Position numbers and translations under genes: made by a program. This document shows positions 35,451 to 44,805 of a DNA stretch of 64,000 nucleotides, in pieces (position 1 is the stretch's first letter; every line of letters begins with the position of its first letter). The stretch comes from Nitrospira tepida (GTDB lineage: Bacteria; Nitrospirota; Nitrospiria; Nitrospirales; Nitrospiraceae): NCBI RefSeq assembly GCF_947241125.1, contig NZ_OX365700.1, forward strand, positions 4,064,461-4,128,460, read 5' to 3'. The notes below the pieces were generated by a model. That model was not told the DNA's origin, made no database searches, and was given only the letters and a program-made list of their open reading frames with translations.

Positions 35451-38008
35451 TTCCCTCCCTCCGCAATCAGCCGAAAGACGCCCCGCTCGGGGAAGTTCGC
35501 ATCGTTGTCGAGTCGGGCGATTTCGAGCCGCCCCAACTTCAACTCGCCCGTGTGCAGCGCTTCGGTGCCGGGGAGGCCCTGGCGCTGAAACACGGTCACG
35601 CGCGCCGATGCCACGCCGGCGACCGTCTCCGCCGCCGCATAGAGCGGACTCAGATAGACCGTTTGGCCGAACGTGAAGTTGTCGGGATGAAAGATGCCGC
35701 GCCGGCCGTCCGGAAGCACTCGGTTGCTGAAGAGGCGCAGCAGCGCTTCCGTCACGTCCCCGCGGAAATAATCGGGGTGGACGCACACCTGCATTTCGAT
35801 CTCCAGCGGCACGAACCGAGGATCATCGATTTCGACATCGTGACCGGCCATTCGGTACCGTTCGAGGTGGCGGCGCAGGTCCGCTTCGAACCGCGCATCG
35901 ACCCTGCTCCCGCCGCTGCGATCGACGGTGACGAAGACCGTGTGCCAGCTTCCCGTCCAACGCAGCGACGCGGCCGCCCGTTGAACTCCCCGATGGCGCT
36001 CGGTGACACGGCCGTAATCCCGCATTGTGACCGCGCGTCCCTGTGCTCGAAAGGCATAGGGCGCGTTCTGCCTCGCTGACTCCACGCTTTCCGGTTCCTG
36101 CCCGCCTTGGGCGGCCATCGGGTTGCCGACACCCGCCACATCCGCGTTCTCGGTGACGAGATGGGCGAGCGTGTCGGCTCCGATATTGCCCTGGGCGCCG
36201 TTGCCGACCCGGTACCGAACCGTGAACCGGCTTCCTGAGGGAGGCCGATTGCCGTACCGCCCGTCACCGAACCGCAAGAAGGCCGTCCCGTCTTCTTCCA
36301 TCTCTACGACGCAGTCGTTGAGCTGTCGGCTGTTCAACAAATCCGGCTTCGCCGTCCATTCCGTGGAACCGGCCTCATCCGTGCTCGTGAGGGACACGAT
36401 CTGGGGCCGGACGGTCGCGCGCCGGTACTGCATGGCTGCATGGGCCGACCGGAGGTCCTCACCAACTTCCCGATAGGGATAAGGCGCGGCCTGTGTCAGA
36501 GGCTTTCCCTGCAAGGCCGGCCGGAACCGCGGCGGGACCGGCTGTCGCGGGCCGCCGGATCGGTCCTCCCGGCCAATCTCGAAGCCGCCGAGTGATGAAG
36601 CGGCATGGCGAGCCGGTATCCGGAACAGCCGAACGGGGGGCACCGTCCCCAGATCCTCTTCGGCCATGGTCCGTCCGTGGTCGGCCAAGACGATGTTGCC
36701 GAGCGCGACCGTGACATCGTCAACTTCATCTTCGCCATGATCCTTGTCGGTTTTCGAAGACAGGCAGAACGAAAACGGCAAGGCATCCTCCGCATGCCAC
36801 TCGATCTCGGCAATCGGTTCTTGATTCAATGGATCCTTTGTGTTGACGGCGTCCCGGATCAGACGCACCGCATGCCGCCGGGACGGATCGGCATCCGTTT
36901 CCGCGCCGGTCTTCGGCCCCTTCTTCTCCTGGAGAATCAGCACCGCGCCTCTCGTCAGATGCGGGTAATGTCCCTTCAAGGTGGCCCTGGTGGCCCCCGT
37001 CGGCAGGCAACATTCCTTGTCCCCCCAGGTATAGAAGGGCAGTTCGTGGTGCTGCCGGAACAGCCGGACGTCGTCCATCAGCTCAAAGACTACCGGTCCT
37101 GCCGTGAGCGCGGCCTGCTGAGCCGCCGATCCTGGGGCGATGACCGCGTCGGACCCTTCGACGCGGGTGAGCAACATCGTGGGGCCTTGGCCGCTGGTCC
37201 GGCTGAGCAACACGTTGTCCCGGCCCGGCTTCAGCCGAACCTGAACCCAAACCCGCGCGTTGCTCCCTTCGAACAGGCTGTAATCCACCAGCCTGGCATG
37301 GCGGCGGACCGAGATGCGGCGGCGCGCGGTCCCGAGGTAGGCTTCGGTCGCCGCCGCATCCTGCTGATAGCTGAGGTGGTCCGCGACATAGGCCAGCAAT
37401 TCAACGAGCGCGATGCCCAGATCCGCCGGACTGCGCTCGCTCCATCGGGGCAGGAGCAGCGAAAGCCGGTCCAGCATCACCCTTCTGAAGCTGGCATAGT
37501 CCTTGGCCAGATAATTGATCTCCGGCTGCGAGACGGACGGGGGCGCACAGGCCTCAGCCGGTTTGCAATCAAAATCGCTGGGGCAGGTCACCTTGAAGGA
37601 GAACTCGATGGCGGACAACTGCGGATCAAAGCCCGTCGGAGGAGCCGGATCGTCAGCCGACGTGACCAGACGAAAGACATAGGTCGAGAAGTCGCCCGGC
37701 TCCGCGACGGTCACCGTCAAGACCCGGTCCGTCGCGCCGACCGTCCCCACGCGAATGCCCCTGATCCTCACCCCCCCGTCGATCACAACATTGGCTGGCG
37801 TCAACGGGGGAGCCGGGCTGGGCGGCACCTGGTTGCTCTGTCCCGGCAGGGGATGGAGGAACCGGACGCGAAGCGTCTTCTGATCAGCGGTCGCGACTTC
37901 CAGAAAGTCGATGCCGTTCAGGACCGGCTTGCCATCGGCCCCCTTCGTGTTCCGGACGAGGGCCCGCCTCGTCTCGTTCTTACAGCGATAGGGTGTCGTC
38001 ATCGTCAT
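35447..38008 (-). CDS. eCIS baseplate assembly protein, gpJ-type (first)
   Basis: 853 residues. Baseplate-wedge signatures: SQPEINYLAKDYASFRRVML, SERSPADLGIALVELLAYVA, DHLSYQQDAAATEAYLGTAR, and a C-terminal GDVTEALLRLF. The N-terminal about 140 residues include a beta-rich segment with a Cys pair (CPSDFDCKPAEAC). Together with gp25 and the second gpJ-type protein it builds the wedge. ATG at 38008 overlaps the gp25 stop (ATGA). Alternative ATG two codons later. Confidence 0.85.
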   Translation of the reverse strand: MTMTTPYRCKNETRRALVRNTKGADGKPVLNGIDFLEVATADQKTLRVRFLHPLPGQSNQVPPSPAPPLTPANVVIDGGVRIRGIRVGTVGATDRVLTVTVAEPGDFSTYVFRLVTSADDPAPPTGFDPQLSAIEFSFKVTCPSDFDCKPAEACAPPSVSQPEINYLAKDYASFRRVMLDRLSLLLPRWSERSPADLGIALVELLAYVADHLSYQQDAAATEAYLGTARRRISVRRHARLVDYSLFEGSNARVWVQVRLKPGRDNVLLSRTSGQGPTMLLTRVEGSDAVIAPGSAAQQAALTAGPVVFELMDDVRLFRQHHELPFYTWGDKECCLPTGATRATLKGHYPHLTRGAVLILQEKKGPKTGAETDADPSRRHAVRLIRDAVNTKDPLNQEPIAEIEWHAEDALPFSFCLSSKTDKDHGEDEVDDVTVALGNIVLADHGRTMAEEDLGTVPPVRLFRIPARHAASSLGGFEIGREDRSGGPRQPVPPRFRPALQGKPLTQAAPYPYREVGEDLRSAHAAMQYRRATVRPQIVSLTSTDEAGSTEWTAKPDLLNSRQLNDCVVEMEEDGTAFLRFGDGRYGNRPPSGSRFTVRYRVGNGAQGNIGADTLAHLVTENADVAGVGNPMAAQGGQEPESVESARQNAPYAFRAQGRAVTMRDYGRVTERHRGVQRAAASLRWTGSWHTVFVTVDRSGGSRVDARFEADLRRHLERYRMAGHDVEIDDPRFVPLEIEMQVCVHPDYFRGDVTEALLRLFSNRVLPDGRRGIFHPDNFTFGQTVYLSPLYAAAETVAGVASARVTVFQRQGLPGTEALHTGELKLGRLEIARLDNDANFPERGVFRLIAEGGK

Positions 38009-38361
38009 ACCGCGCGACCAAACTCCGCAACCCGACGTTGTTGGGTGCGGGGCAAGACATAGTGAACGGTAACGTGGAGCATGGCGTCCTCATGCCGGAC
38101 CTCGACGGCTTCGATCTGCACCAGATCGCCGAGCCATTGCTGGAGGGCCCCCTGGACCGTTACCTGGGTGGCAGCCGCGAGCGCATCGCTGTTGGGCGCG
38201 AAGACCAATTGCATCAGCCCGCTGCCGAAGGTCGGCCGATTGACCCGTTCGCCCGGAGCTGTAAACAGCACCTGTTCGATCAAGTCTCGAACGTGCTTCT
38301 CGTCATCCGCGGCGGCCGAGCGTCCTTGGGCGTCACAGCGAAAGGGAAAGTCCAGGTTCAT
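38005..38361 (-). CDS. gp25/GPW-family baseplate wedge protein
   Basis: 118 residues, usual size. Starts MNLDFPFRCDAQGRSAAADD; the conserved core DLIEQVLFTAPGERVNRPTF followed by GSGL contains the E-P-G-ER motif typical of gp25 and TssE, and the middle has LGDLVQIEAVEV. gp25 nucleates sheath assembly on the baseplate. Lies 6 nt downstream of the PAAR-like gene and overlaps the gpJ-type gene by 4 nt. Confidence 0.92.
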   Translation of the reverse strand: MNLDFPFRCDAQGRSAAADDEKHVRDLIEQVLFTAPGERVNRPTFGSGLMQLVFAPNSDALAAATQVTVQGALQQWLGDLVQIEAVEVRHEDAMLHVTVHYVLPRTQQRRVAEFGRAV

Positions 38362-38367
38362 AGGGCC

Positions 38368-38688
38368 TCACATCCCGCTCACCCTGGTTTGCGTCGTCGA
38401 GACTTGCAGCGGCGTGCTGTTCGGCGCGCACAGGGCCTGACTGTCGAGAAGAAGAACCGGCAGGCCTCCGGCCAATACTTTCGTAGCAGCCGTGACCCAC
38501 TGGCCCGTCAGGCAGGGACTCGGGACGCCGCTCACGTTGAACGGACAGCCGGCCACCGCATAGGGAGCCGGCTGCGTGGTCACGGGCTGGCCCCCGACCA
38601 ACACGCGTGGATTCGGAGAGCCGGGCTGGGCCTGGCCTCCGTGCGCGCACAGCACCGTCGCCCCCACATGCAACAGAAATCCCGGCAT
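38368..38688 (-). CDS. PAAR-like spike tip protein
   Basis: 106 residues, rich in Gly, Pro and Thr. It starts MPGFLLHVGATVLCAHGGQA and has repeated short beta turns, with Cys/His at C14, H16 and further Cys at about 48, 59 and 87 that could hold the metal at the tip of a PAAR cone. Position between the gpV-like spike gene and gp25 is the normal place for the eCIS tip. PAAR proteins sharpen the spike and may carry effectors; this one has no extension, so cargo would travel in the tube lumen or on the spike. Confidence 0.8.
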   Translation of the reverse strand: MPGFLLHVGATVLCAHGGQAQPGSPNPRVLVGGQPVTTQPAPYAVAGCPFNVSGVPSPCLTGQWVTAATKVLAGGLPVLLLDSQALCAPNSTPLQVSTTQTRVSGM

Positions 38689-38751
38689 CCTATCGGCCTT
38701 CCTCTTTCAGCTTGTCGCCGCCGCCTGAGCACTCCACGCCGGCCGTCCCAT

Positions 38752-39327
38752 TTACAGAATCGTCAGCGCCCCGTTGTTGAGGTTCACCGGCTGGCCCGTG
38801 ATCGTGATCGACGGCCCCACCATCGCAATGCTCGCCCCCTTGCCGTTCGAGATGGTGATGCCCATGTCGTTGACCAGGACCATCGCCCCGGTTGTGCTCC
38901 TGAGCATGATCCCGCCGGTCGGACCGGGGACGTCGCTGAGCAGCAGGGTGTTCTGCCCCGTGGTCTGAATCACGATGTTTTGTCCCGGCGGCGGGGCCGG
39001 AGGCGCCAGCGCGAGGGCCGGCACCTCCGCGGCCACGCCCCAAAACCCTCCCACCCAGATCGGATAATCCGGCTCTCCCTGCTCGAATTCGACCCACACT
39101 CCGGCGCCGACTTGCGGGACAAAGAACGTGCCCTCCTGCTTGCCGGCGATCGGCACGCAGGGCATGGCCCAACTGGAGGGAGTGAGGCCCAACACATCGG
39201 GCACCATCACCTGGATGCGGCCGAGTTGAAGCGGATCGAGGTTGTTGAAGACCGTCCCGCGATACTTGCCGTAAAACTTTCCGGAGACGCCGTTCGTCGA
39301 TTCTAATTCGCTGTCGAGTTCCTTCAT
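38752..39327 (-). CDS. gpV/VgrG C-terminal-type spike protein
   Basis: 191 residues. An OB-fold of the gp5/gpV type covers about 15-105 (FYGKYRGTVFNNLDPLQLGR, GTFFVPQVGAGVWVEFEQGE followed by PDYPIWVGGFWG). The rest is a short Gly/Thr/Ile-rich beta-prism (NTLLLSDVPG, GIMLRSTTGAMVLVNDMGIT). In Afp8/Pvc8 this part is fused to the gpD-like hub; here the two are separate genes that overlap by 4 nt. It forms the central trimeric needle below the PAAR tip. Confidence 0.88.
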   Translation of the reverse strand: MKELDSELESTNGVSGKFYGKYRGTVFNNLDPLQLGRIQVMVPDVLGLTPSSWAMPCVPIAGKQEGTFFVPQVGAGVWVEFEQGEPDYPIWVGGFWGVAAEVPALALAPPAPPPGQNIVIQTTGQNTLLLSDVPGPTGGIMLRSTTGAMVLVNDMGITISNGKGASIAMVGPSITITGQPVNLNNGALTIL

Positions 39328-40451
39328 GCCGGCACCGTGGGCAGAGTGGAAATCAGGCCGTTTCGGCTCAAGGTGAAATTCTGTTTGTATTCGCCGCGCT
39401 TGATCATATGGGTGACGCTCTTGACGTAGTACAGCCCGTTAAAGGCCAGCCCCGCGCCCCGCACCCCGACCAACTGTCTGGCGCGGAGCACGCGCCCGTA
39501 TCGCAGCACGTCGAGGCTCCCGCTGGCCGTGACCGCGTCGGACGACTTGGCCGCCTTCGCCAGGCCGATGAGCAGGGCTTCAACGGGCGAGTACTTGGCC
39601 ATTCCGGGAACCGGTTTGATGCCCTTCGGAATCGGTGGGATGAGCCCCAGCGGAGGATTCAACGGCGTCACGTCGGGCACGGGAATCCCGATGATCGCCT
39701 TCGTTTCCTTATTCAAGATGAAAATCACCGGCAGCTCCTTGGATTCCGTGTCGTAGCTGATGCTCAAGGATTCGACATTGGTATGCGCGCCCATGTCGAC
39801 GTTCAGCGCCGGCTGGGGAATCCCGACCTTGATCTCCGGCCCCCAATAGGCCCTGCTGGTCCCAGGGACCGGACCAGGCTCAAGGTAGAACACGTACCCG
39901 ACCCGTTTCGCCAGCCACCTGATGTAGTTCAGATCGGTGCCCTTCTGCCCGGGGATTTTTTCGAGCGGGATGGGCACGTCGAGCAGGACGCTCGGAATGA
40001 TCATGGGAACGATCCCGAACATCGCATACTTCGCCAACATCAACCCGACGCGCGCCTCGCCCGGCATGGCGGGATAAGGGACATTGAACTCCACATAATC
40101 CATCACCGCGGTGAGGTCCTTCCCCTTCACGATCAACGTGGCCTGGCCTGCGTCGGTCCCCGGCTTGACCTCATGGTGCGTCATGACGCCGTCCATCAGC
40201 ACCTCGGTTGCGCCGTTGATCGTGACCGCGATGATCACGCGGACCAGCGGAATCGACTGCCCCCCCGCCACCAGGAACAAGGCGTGCAGCGGCGAATTCG
40301 TGCTCAACGCAAAGATCAGTTCGAACCCGCTGGCGGCGTCGCCGGCGTTGGTGACGACCTGTACGCCGGTCAGGGCGTCCAAGACCTCCTGGGGAACCGG
40401 CACCGGCACCAGCGGACCGACCATCAACGTCAGATGCAGGCCGTTACGCAC
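39324..40451 (-). CDS. gpD/VgrG N-terminal-type hub protein
   Basis: 375 residues from a GTG at 40451 that overlaps the upstream stop by 8 nt. It has two beta-barrel-like parts with the hub pattern: GFELIFALSTNSPLHALFLV, IIAVTINGATEVLMDGVMTH, DLTAVMDYVEFNVPYPAMPG, and NYIRWLAKRVGYVFYLEPGP, the last a strong gpD/phage late-control signature. The C-terminal part ends RAGLAFNGLYYVKSVTHMI-like before KRGEYKQNFTLSRNGL, typical of gp27-like hubs. With the gpV-like gene it makes a split VgrG. Confidence 0.85.
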   Translation of the reverse strand: MRNGLHLTLMVGPLVPVPVPQEVLDALTGVQVVTNAGDAASGFELIFALSTNSPLHALFLVAGGQSIPLVRVIIAVTINGATEVLMDGVMTHHEVKPGTDAGQATLIVKGKDLTAVMDYVEFNVPYPAMPGEARVGLMLAKYAMFGIVPMIIPSVLLDVPIPLEKIPGQKGTDLNYIRWLAKRVGYVFYLEPGPVPGTSRAYWGPEIKVGIPQPALNVDMGAHTNVESLSISYDTESKELPVIFILNKETKAIIGIPVPDVTPLNPPLGLIPPIPKGIKPVPGMAKYSPVEALLIGLAKAAKSSDAVTASGSLDVLRYGRVLRARQLVGVRGAGLAFNGLYYVKSVTHMIKRGEYKQNFTLSRNGLISTLPTVPA

Positions 40452-40806
40452 GTTGGACCCCCGGAACGCCCTCCGGCAACGTGATCTTCAATCGACGCCC
40501 GATCCGCTCCGTCAGTTCGCTCGGACGGAACGCGACGTTGGCATCGCAGATTCGCCAAAACTGCTCGGGGTCGCCGAAGTAACGCTGGGCGATCCCGTCC
40601 AACCGTTCGTTCTGGGTCACGGTGTGTTCATAGAGCACCGCGAGCCGCTCCGGCGGAGGGACCAGGCGCCGCCGCAAGTAGACCACCGATCTGCCGTCCG
40701 GCGTCTCCAGTGTCGCCGTCGGCACTCCGTGGTACCGGCTGTTCGGCGGAAACAGGATGGCGTTCAGCGGGCTGGGCTGTAACAGGATTTGCAACGGATC
40801 CGTCAT
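40444..40806 (-). CDS. LysM-type tail adaptor (gpX/Afp7 C-terminal-like)
   Basis: 120 residues. The C-terminal 70 residues are LysM-like as in phage tail protein X (YEHTVTQNERLDGIAQRYFG, then FWRICDANVAFRP and LKITLPEGVPG). It sits at the hub-tube junction in eCIS and T4-like structures. Start overlaps the stop of the upstream adaptor gene by 4 nt (ATGA) and its stop overlaps the hub gene, so the three are strongly coupled. Confidence 0.82.
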   Translation of the reverse strand: MTDPLQILLQPSPLNAILFPPNSRYHGVPTATLETPDGRSVVYLRRRLVPPPERLAVLYEHTVTQNERLDGIAQRYFGDPEQFWRICDANVAFRPSELTERIGRRLKITLPEGVPGVQRA

Positions 40807-41462
40807 GGTATGGCTCCGATCCCGAACACGTTCAACGTGCCGCCTTGGTTTTTCGCCGCCAGTTGTTCCTTGGCTTGCAGGTACCCCATGAACAAGGTCC
40901 CGCCCTTATGGGTGAACCCGACATCATCGACGCTCAGCACCCGCAGGCCCAGGCTGACTTTGGCTCGAATCGGATTGAGGGCCGGATCGAACGCCTCTTC
41001 CGTCACGCTGAACTCCGTCAGCCGCACCGGGAGCACCCGCGTCTTGCTCCAGACGAACAGGGTCAGCGGCGCTTCCATCGGCGCGATCTCCAGCGTGCCC
41101 GCCTGCGCAAGACGGTGGTTGGCGAGCAGGCGCGCGCTGGCCGGGTAGAGAATCGTCTCCAACGCCGAGAGCTGCGGATGGATGCCGACCTGGGTCGCCG
41201 TAGGGTGCCGATCGGGAAATTCCAATTGATCGGTCGCGTCGATTTCCGCGTCCAGCTTGATCGTCTCCACCGGCGGCCCCTTGAGCCGCAACGCCTCGGA
41301 TCGGTCGCCCCCCTCCGTCCCGACGCCCTTCACCTGCAACGTTCGACTCAACGTATCCGGATTGTATTGCAGCGCGATCACGCGCAGCACCGCGGCGGTG
41401 TCCGGATCGATCAGGACAAGGCCGCCCTTCAGCAACCGCGGCGAATTGGGAAATGTGCTCAT
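40803..41462 (-). CDS. CIS tube-adaptor protein (Afp7/Pvc7 N-terminal-like)
   Basis: 219 residues from the ATG at 41462; the frame is open further upstream, but there it overlaps the DUF4157 gene and is arginine-rich nonsense. Motifs: KGGLVLIDPDTAAVLRVIAL, QYNPDTLSRTLQVKG, the RLKGPPVETIKLDAEIDATD block, and NPIRAKVSLGLRVLSVDDVG near the end. This is the family that caps the tube towards the hub. Its partner LysM part is the next gene; in Afp/PVC both are one protein. Weak ribosome site GGATGAC. Confidence 0.82.
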   Translation of the reverse strand: MSTFPNSPRLLKGGLVLIDPDTAAVLRVIALQYNPDTLSRTLQVKGVGTEGGDRSEALRLKGPPVETIKLDAEIDATDQLEFPDRHPTATQVGIHPQLSALETILYPASARLLANHRLAQAGTLEIAPMEAPLTLFVWSKTRVLPVRLTEFSVTEEAFDPALNPIRAKVSLGLRVLSVDDVGFTHKGGTLFMGYLQAKEQLAAKNQGGTLNVFGIGAIP

Positions 41463-41505
41463 GTTGTCATCCGGGCCGCATGGTTGGCCGGCACTCCCGG
41501 CGCGG

Positions 41506-43248
41506 CTATGACAGATCCATTGCCAGCGTCGTGTACGAGTCGGCATTGAGCAACGGGGCGGTGCCCCTGCCAGGATACGTCGGGGTCGAGCCCGCATGCC
41601 CATGCCAGCCCGAGTACTCATCAACGGTAAAATTGGAAAAGGCCGCATGGAACGATTCGTGAAGCACGCAACCGGCCTGATAGACGCTGGACGTCCCTTC
41701 ATCCAACGTGACATTCCGGCAGATGGTCGTCTCGTGGCCGCCCGCCCCTTTATTGGCTAATCCGCAGTGGCCGGCCGCGCATTCGGCTGTTTCCGTTCCG
41801 GCGCATCGGATCGGGATCGTGCTGATTTCCCGATAGCCCCTACGCAGCCGGCCCACGATCAGAGGAATGTTGGCGGCGACCCCGTAGGTCGGTCCGAAAT
41901 TACGGCGCAGGCTCTTGATGACCTTGGAAGGCGTCGGCGTCGTTTCCATCTTGGCGATCGCCTTGTTTAACCACCCCCTGGCGTTGAAGATGGACTGATG
42001 AATCGTCTTGATCTCCTCCTCCGAACAACCGGGGTTGGCCCCTAATCGCTGGATGCCAAGCGGAATCCGAGGGTTCACGGCCCGCTCGGCCTTTTGCCCA
42101 TAAGAGCCATCAGGAGGACCAAGACGAGGAGCGGATCTCCCCGAATGGGCTTCGCTGGGACCGGCGCCGCCCTGCTGCACGACATGGGTCAGCTCGTGGG
42201 CCAGAACCCGCTGTCCCTCTCCGGTGTCTGGCCGGAACTGTCCTTCTCCAAACACGATCCGGTTCCCCACCGTATAGGCCAGCGCATGGACCGCCCTTGC
42301 GGACTCCGCCGCGCGCGCATCCGTGTGGACACGCACCCTCCCGAAGTCGTACCCGAATCGCGACTCGAAGAACGTGCGCGCGCTGGGGTCCAATGGCCGG
42401 CCCGCGGTAGCCAGCACGTCGTTCACCAAGGCCGGAGCGTCCATCGAGCCAGTTACGCCGGGGGCGGCGCGCCGTTGCCCGACGAGCGTCGGTCCTGTCG
42501 CCTTGGCGCTCTTGCATTCCTTGACGGTCAGCACCAACTGCCCCTCGGGGCAGGCATAGTCGTAAAAACACAGCGGCGTCGCCGCGGGCGGCGTCAGGTT
42601 CGTAATCGGCGGAACGCCGACGACGATATCCTTGGCCCGCACGATCACCCGCAGCACGAGCCCGTCGCTGAAATGGACATAACACCCATAGTTGCCTAAC
42701 CAGTTCGGAGGGCCGCAGTCGATTCTCTCCACGGTGGCGTGGGAGGGTGGGGTCATGTCGTGTTGTGCATAGGTCTCGGCTGCCCGCTTGCTGATACTCT
42801 CCGGGTCTGCCCGCCAACTCGGACACCGGCTGCCCTCCTCATCGGAGGGCTTGCTCTCCGTGGAGGTGAGGTCCGCGGATGCAGCCATACCACCGCCTGA
42901 CTCCGCGCGCTGGACGACGGGGCCCCTTTCGATCGCACGCTCACCTCCGGCGACCCGCCGCTGCACTGCTGCGCCGGATTGCCGTTCGTTGAGTGGAGAC
43001 GTTGCGTGAGACATCTGCATCACGAGTGCCGCCACCCGGTCCGCTTCCTGTTCATAAACATCGCCCGGTTCATTGATCCGCAATGTGGTCTGCAAGGGCT
43101 TTCCCAGCAGCCTCTTCTTCTGACAGTCCGGACAGGTACCGGTGAACCCCGCTGAGCCGCCGCACGCGCACTTACGCTGCAAACAGGGTTGGGCCACGGA
43201 GTGATCTGCGCCGGTCTCGGTGCGAACGAAGCGCGCTAGCCTAGTCAT
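41506..43248 (-). CDS. eCIS DUF4157 cargo-type protein with C-terminal M35-like metallopeptidase
   Basis: 580 residues. The N-terminal module has a CxCGG...CxxC zinc-ribbon-like motif (about residues 27-42), then [18 protein letters not shown]. The eCIS core domain DUF4157 (about 275-365) has [20 protein letters not shown] and its own HExx[10 protein letters not shown]. The C-terminal about 200 residues carry a second HExxH, HESFHAAF, and downstream NADSYTTLA, the arrangement of M35 (aspzincin) peptidases such as deuterolysin, where a later Asp is the third zinc ligand. Most likely an injected toxin that cuts proteins. It lies 12 nt after its neighbour, in an array of four related genes. Confidence 0.82.
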   Translation of the reverse strand: MTRLARFVRTETGADHSVAQPCLQRKCACGGSAGFTGTCPDCQKKRLLGKPLQTTLRINEPGDVYEQEADRVAALVMQMSHATSPLNERQSGAAVQRRVAGGERAIERGPVVQRAESGGGMAASADLTSTESKPSDEEGSRCPSWRADPESISKRAAETYAQHDMTPPSHATVERIDCGPPNWLGNYGCYVHFSDGLVLRVIVRAKDIVVGVPPITNLTPPAATPLCFYDYACPEGQLVLTVKECKSAKATGPTLVGQRRAAPGVTGSMDAPALVNDVLATAGRPLDPSARTFFESRFGYDFGRVRVHTDARAAESARAVHALAYTVGNRIVFGEGQFRPDTGEGQRVLAHELTHVVQQGGAGPSEAHSGRSAPRLGPPDGSYGQKAERAVNPRIPLGIQRLGANPGCSEEEIKTIHQSIFNARGWLNKAIAKMETTPTPSKVIKSLRRNFGPTYGVAANIPLIVGRLRRGYREISTIPIRCAGTETAECAAGHCGLANKGAGGHETTICRNVTLDEGTSSVYQAGCVLHESFHAAFSNFTVDEYSGWHGHAGSTPTYPGRGTAPLLNADSYTTLAMDLS

Positions 43249-43260
43249 CGTTAGAGCCCT

Positions 43261-44805
43261 TTAGAATCGGACCGCCGTTCTCACGCCGACGATGACGAGA
43301 TCCTGATCGGCCACGAAATCACGCAGATGTTCAAGATCGAGCCCCAGATCGGCCCGTTCGCCCCGATAGCCGGCCGAGAGGCGATTGGCGATCCCGGCCA
43401 TCAGTTCATTGTCGGTGAAGTTCTGTCCCAGAAAGGCCCCCGTAGTCACGTCGACATACACCCGTTTGCCGATCGGATTGATGCGGAGCCCGATCTCGCC
43501 CGCCTGAAACGCGCGTCTCGGCTGCCGGCCCGTTCCATGGAGATAGGCGATGCGGTAGCCCAGCTTCAGGTTGAAGAGGTCCAGCGCCGGCCCACCCACT
43601 TCGCCCGATAGACCGGCGGCAATATAGAACTGCGGTTCCGCGGCCAGCAGGCTTCCCACAGTCAGCTCCAGATTGGCTCCTCCACGGCCCAGTGCCGCCT
43701 CGCGCGCAAAGCTCGCGTAGCTATCGGCGTTGGTCAGCGGACGGCGACCAGGGTAGGCGTCCTGCCATTCATACGTGTCGTGGTTGAAGCTCGCGTCATG
43801 GGCATGAGCCGCTTCATGAAGGAGCGTGTCGATCAGAGACTTGTGGCCGAAGAAGTTCTGGAACGGATAGGGATCGCAGAAGAAAATATCCGGACGACCG
43901 GCATAGGCAAACCCCTTGACATTTCCACCATCGGCACTTTGGCACCGTGCATCCGAATCAGGACGGCAGTGATACGTGAACGCGTCCGCATCGAGGTCTC
44001 CGAGGATATGTTCGAATTGGCTGCGAATTTGCCCGGTCGCGGCGGCGTTGTTGGCCTCGATGTTGAAGTGCCGCCGCAGGAGACTTCCGATCCTCTCGGG
44101 GCTGGTTAGACTCGTCAATGCGGCACGTATCCACCGGCCCGCCGACGCCTGGGCTCGAGAGACATTGCCCTCCACCTCTTTTTGATTGGGCTGACAATCG
44201 GCGCCATAGGCGATCGCGCGCATCAGACGGGTTGCGGATGCCCTGCCAAGCGGGCGCCTCACCCCAAGCCTGTCATGACCGGCCACGACCGCGTCCGCGA
44301 CTCGATCGGCTTCGGTTTCCAGAGGCTCGCCGATCTGGCTGAGCCCCATGGGGATTGGCACCGTGGAACCATCTTGTTGCACGACATGCGCCAACTCGTG
44401 AGCGAGCAGCTTCCGGCCCGGAGACGTTCCCGGCGCATATTGTCCGGCGCCGAACACGACCTCTCGCCCGACTGTATAGGCCGAGGCGTTCACCGCGCGA
44501 GCTGATTGCGCCGCCTGTTCATCCGCATGCACTCGCACCCGGCTGAAATCATGACCAAAGCGCGGCTCGAAGAACGAGCGTGTGCTCCGGTCGAGCGGCT
44601 GGCCGGACGATCGCAGCACCTCATGGACAGGCGCCGGCACGGTCTGCTGCTGGGGCTCGCTGCTTGATCGCCGCTCCCCGCTCGTCTTGCTGCAAGCATG
44701 ACAATGGCCAGCGAGACGTGACGATCCGCCGCAGGCGCATCGACGTTGAAGAAGGAAGCCCGCAGGCGTCGGCATGAACGACTTGATCGCCGTTGACCGG
44801 TTCAC
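43261..44805 (-). CDS. eCIS DUF4157 cargo-type protein with M35-like metallopeptidase and beta-rich C-terminus
   Basis: 514 residues from a GTG at 44805 that overlaps the upstream stop as GTGA, with GGAAGA just before it; a TTG at 44892 would add 29 residues inside the neighbouring gene. N-terminal zinc-ribbon-like module (LLQRRCACGG, CHAC), DUF4157 core with FEPRFGHDFSRVRVHADEQA and HELAHVVQQ. Then an M35-like peptidase: HEAAHAHDASF followed by NADSYASFA. The last about 140 residues are Gly/Leu-rich with alternating beta pattern and end in VGVRTAVRF, like an outer-membrane barrel or a pore part. Peptidase plus beta domain suggests cargo that acts at a membrane of the target cell. Confidence 0.8.
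   Translation of the reverse strand: MNRSTAIKSFMPTPAGFLLQRRCACGGSSRLAGHCHACSKTSGERRSSSEPQQQTVPAPVHEVLRSSGQPLDRSTRSFFEPRFGHDFSRVRVHADEQAAQSARAVNASAYTVGREVVFGAGQYAPGTSPGRKLLAHELAHVVQQDGSTVPIPMGLSQIGEPLETEADRVADAVVAGHDRLGVRRPLGRASATRLMRAIAYGADCQPNQKEVEGNVSRAQASAGRWIRAALTSLTSPERIGSLLRRHFNIEANNAAATGQIRSQFEHILGDLDADAFTYHCRPDSDARCQSADGGNVKGFAYAGRPDIFFCDPYPFQNFFGHKSLIDTLLHEAAHAHDASFNHDTYEWQDAYPGRRPLTNADSYASFAREAALGRGGANLELTVGSLLAAEPQFYIAAGLSGEVGGPALDLFNLKLGYRIAYLHGTGRQPRRAFQAGEIGLRINPIGKRVYVDVTTGAFLGQNFTDNELMAGIANRLSAGYRGERADLGLDLEHLRDFVADQDLVIVGVRTAVRF

Noticed and set aside
29008-35588. Very long open frames on the + strand (1295 codons at 29008-32895, 940 codons at 32766-35588)
   Set aside because: They are antisense to the baseplate genes, which carry clear motifs and 4-nt overlaps. 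The + frames are rich in Arg, His, Gly and Asp, a usual by-product of GC-rich codon use.
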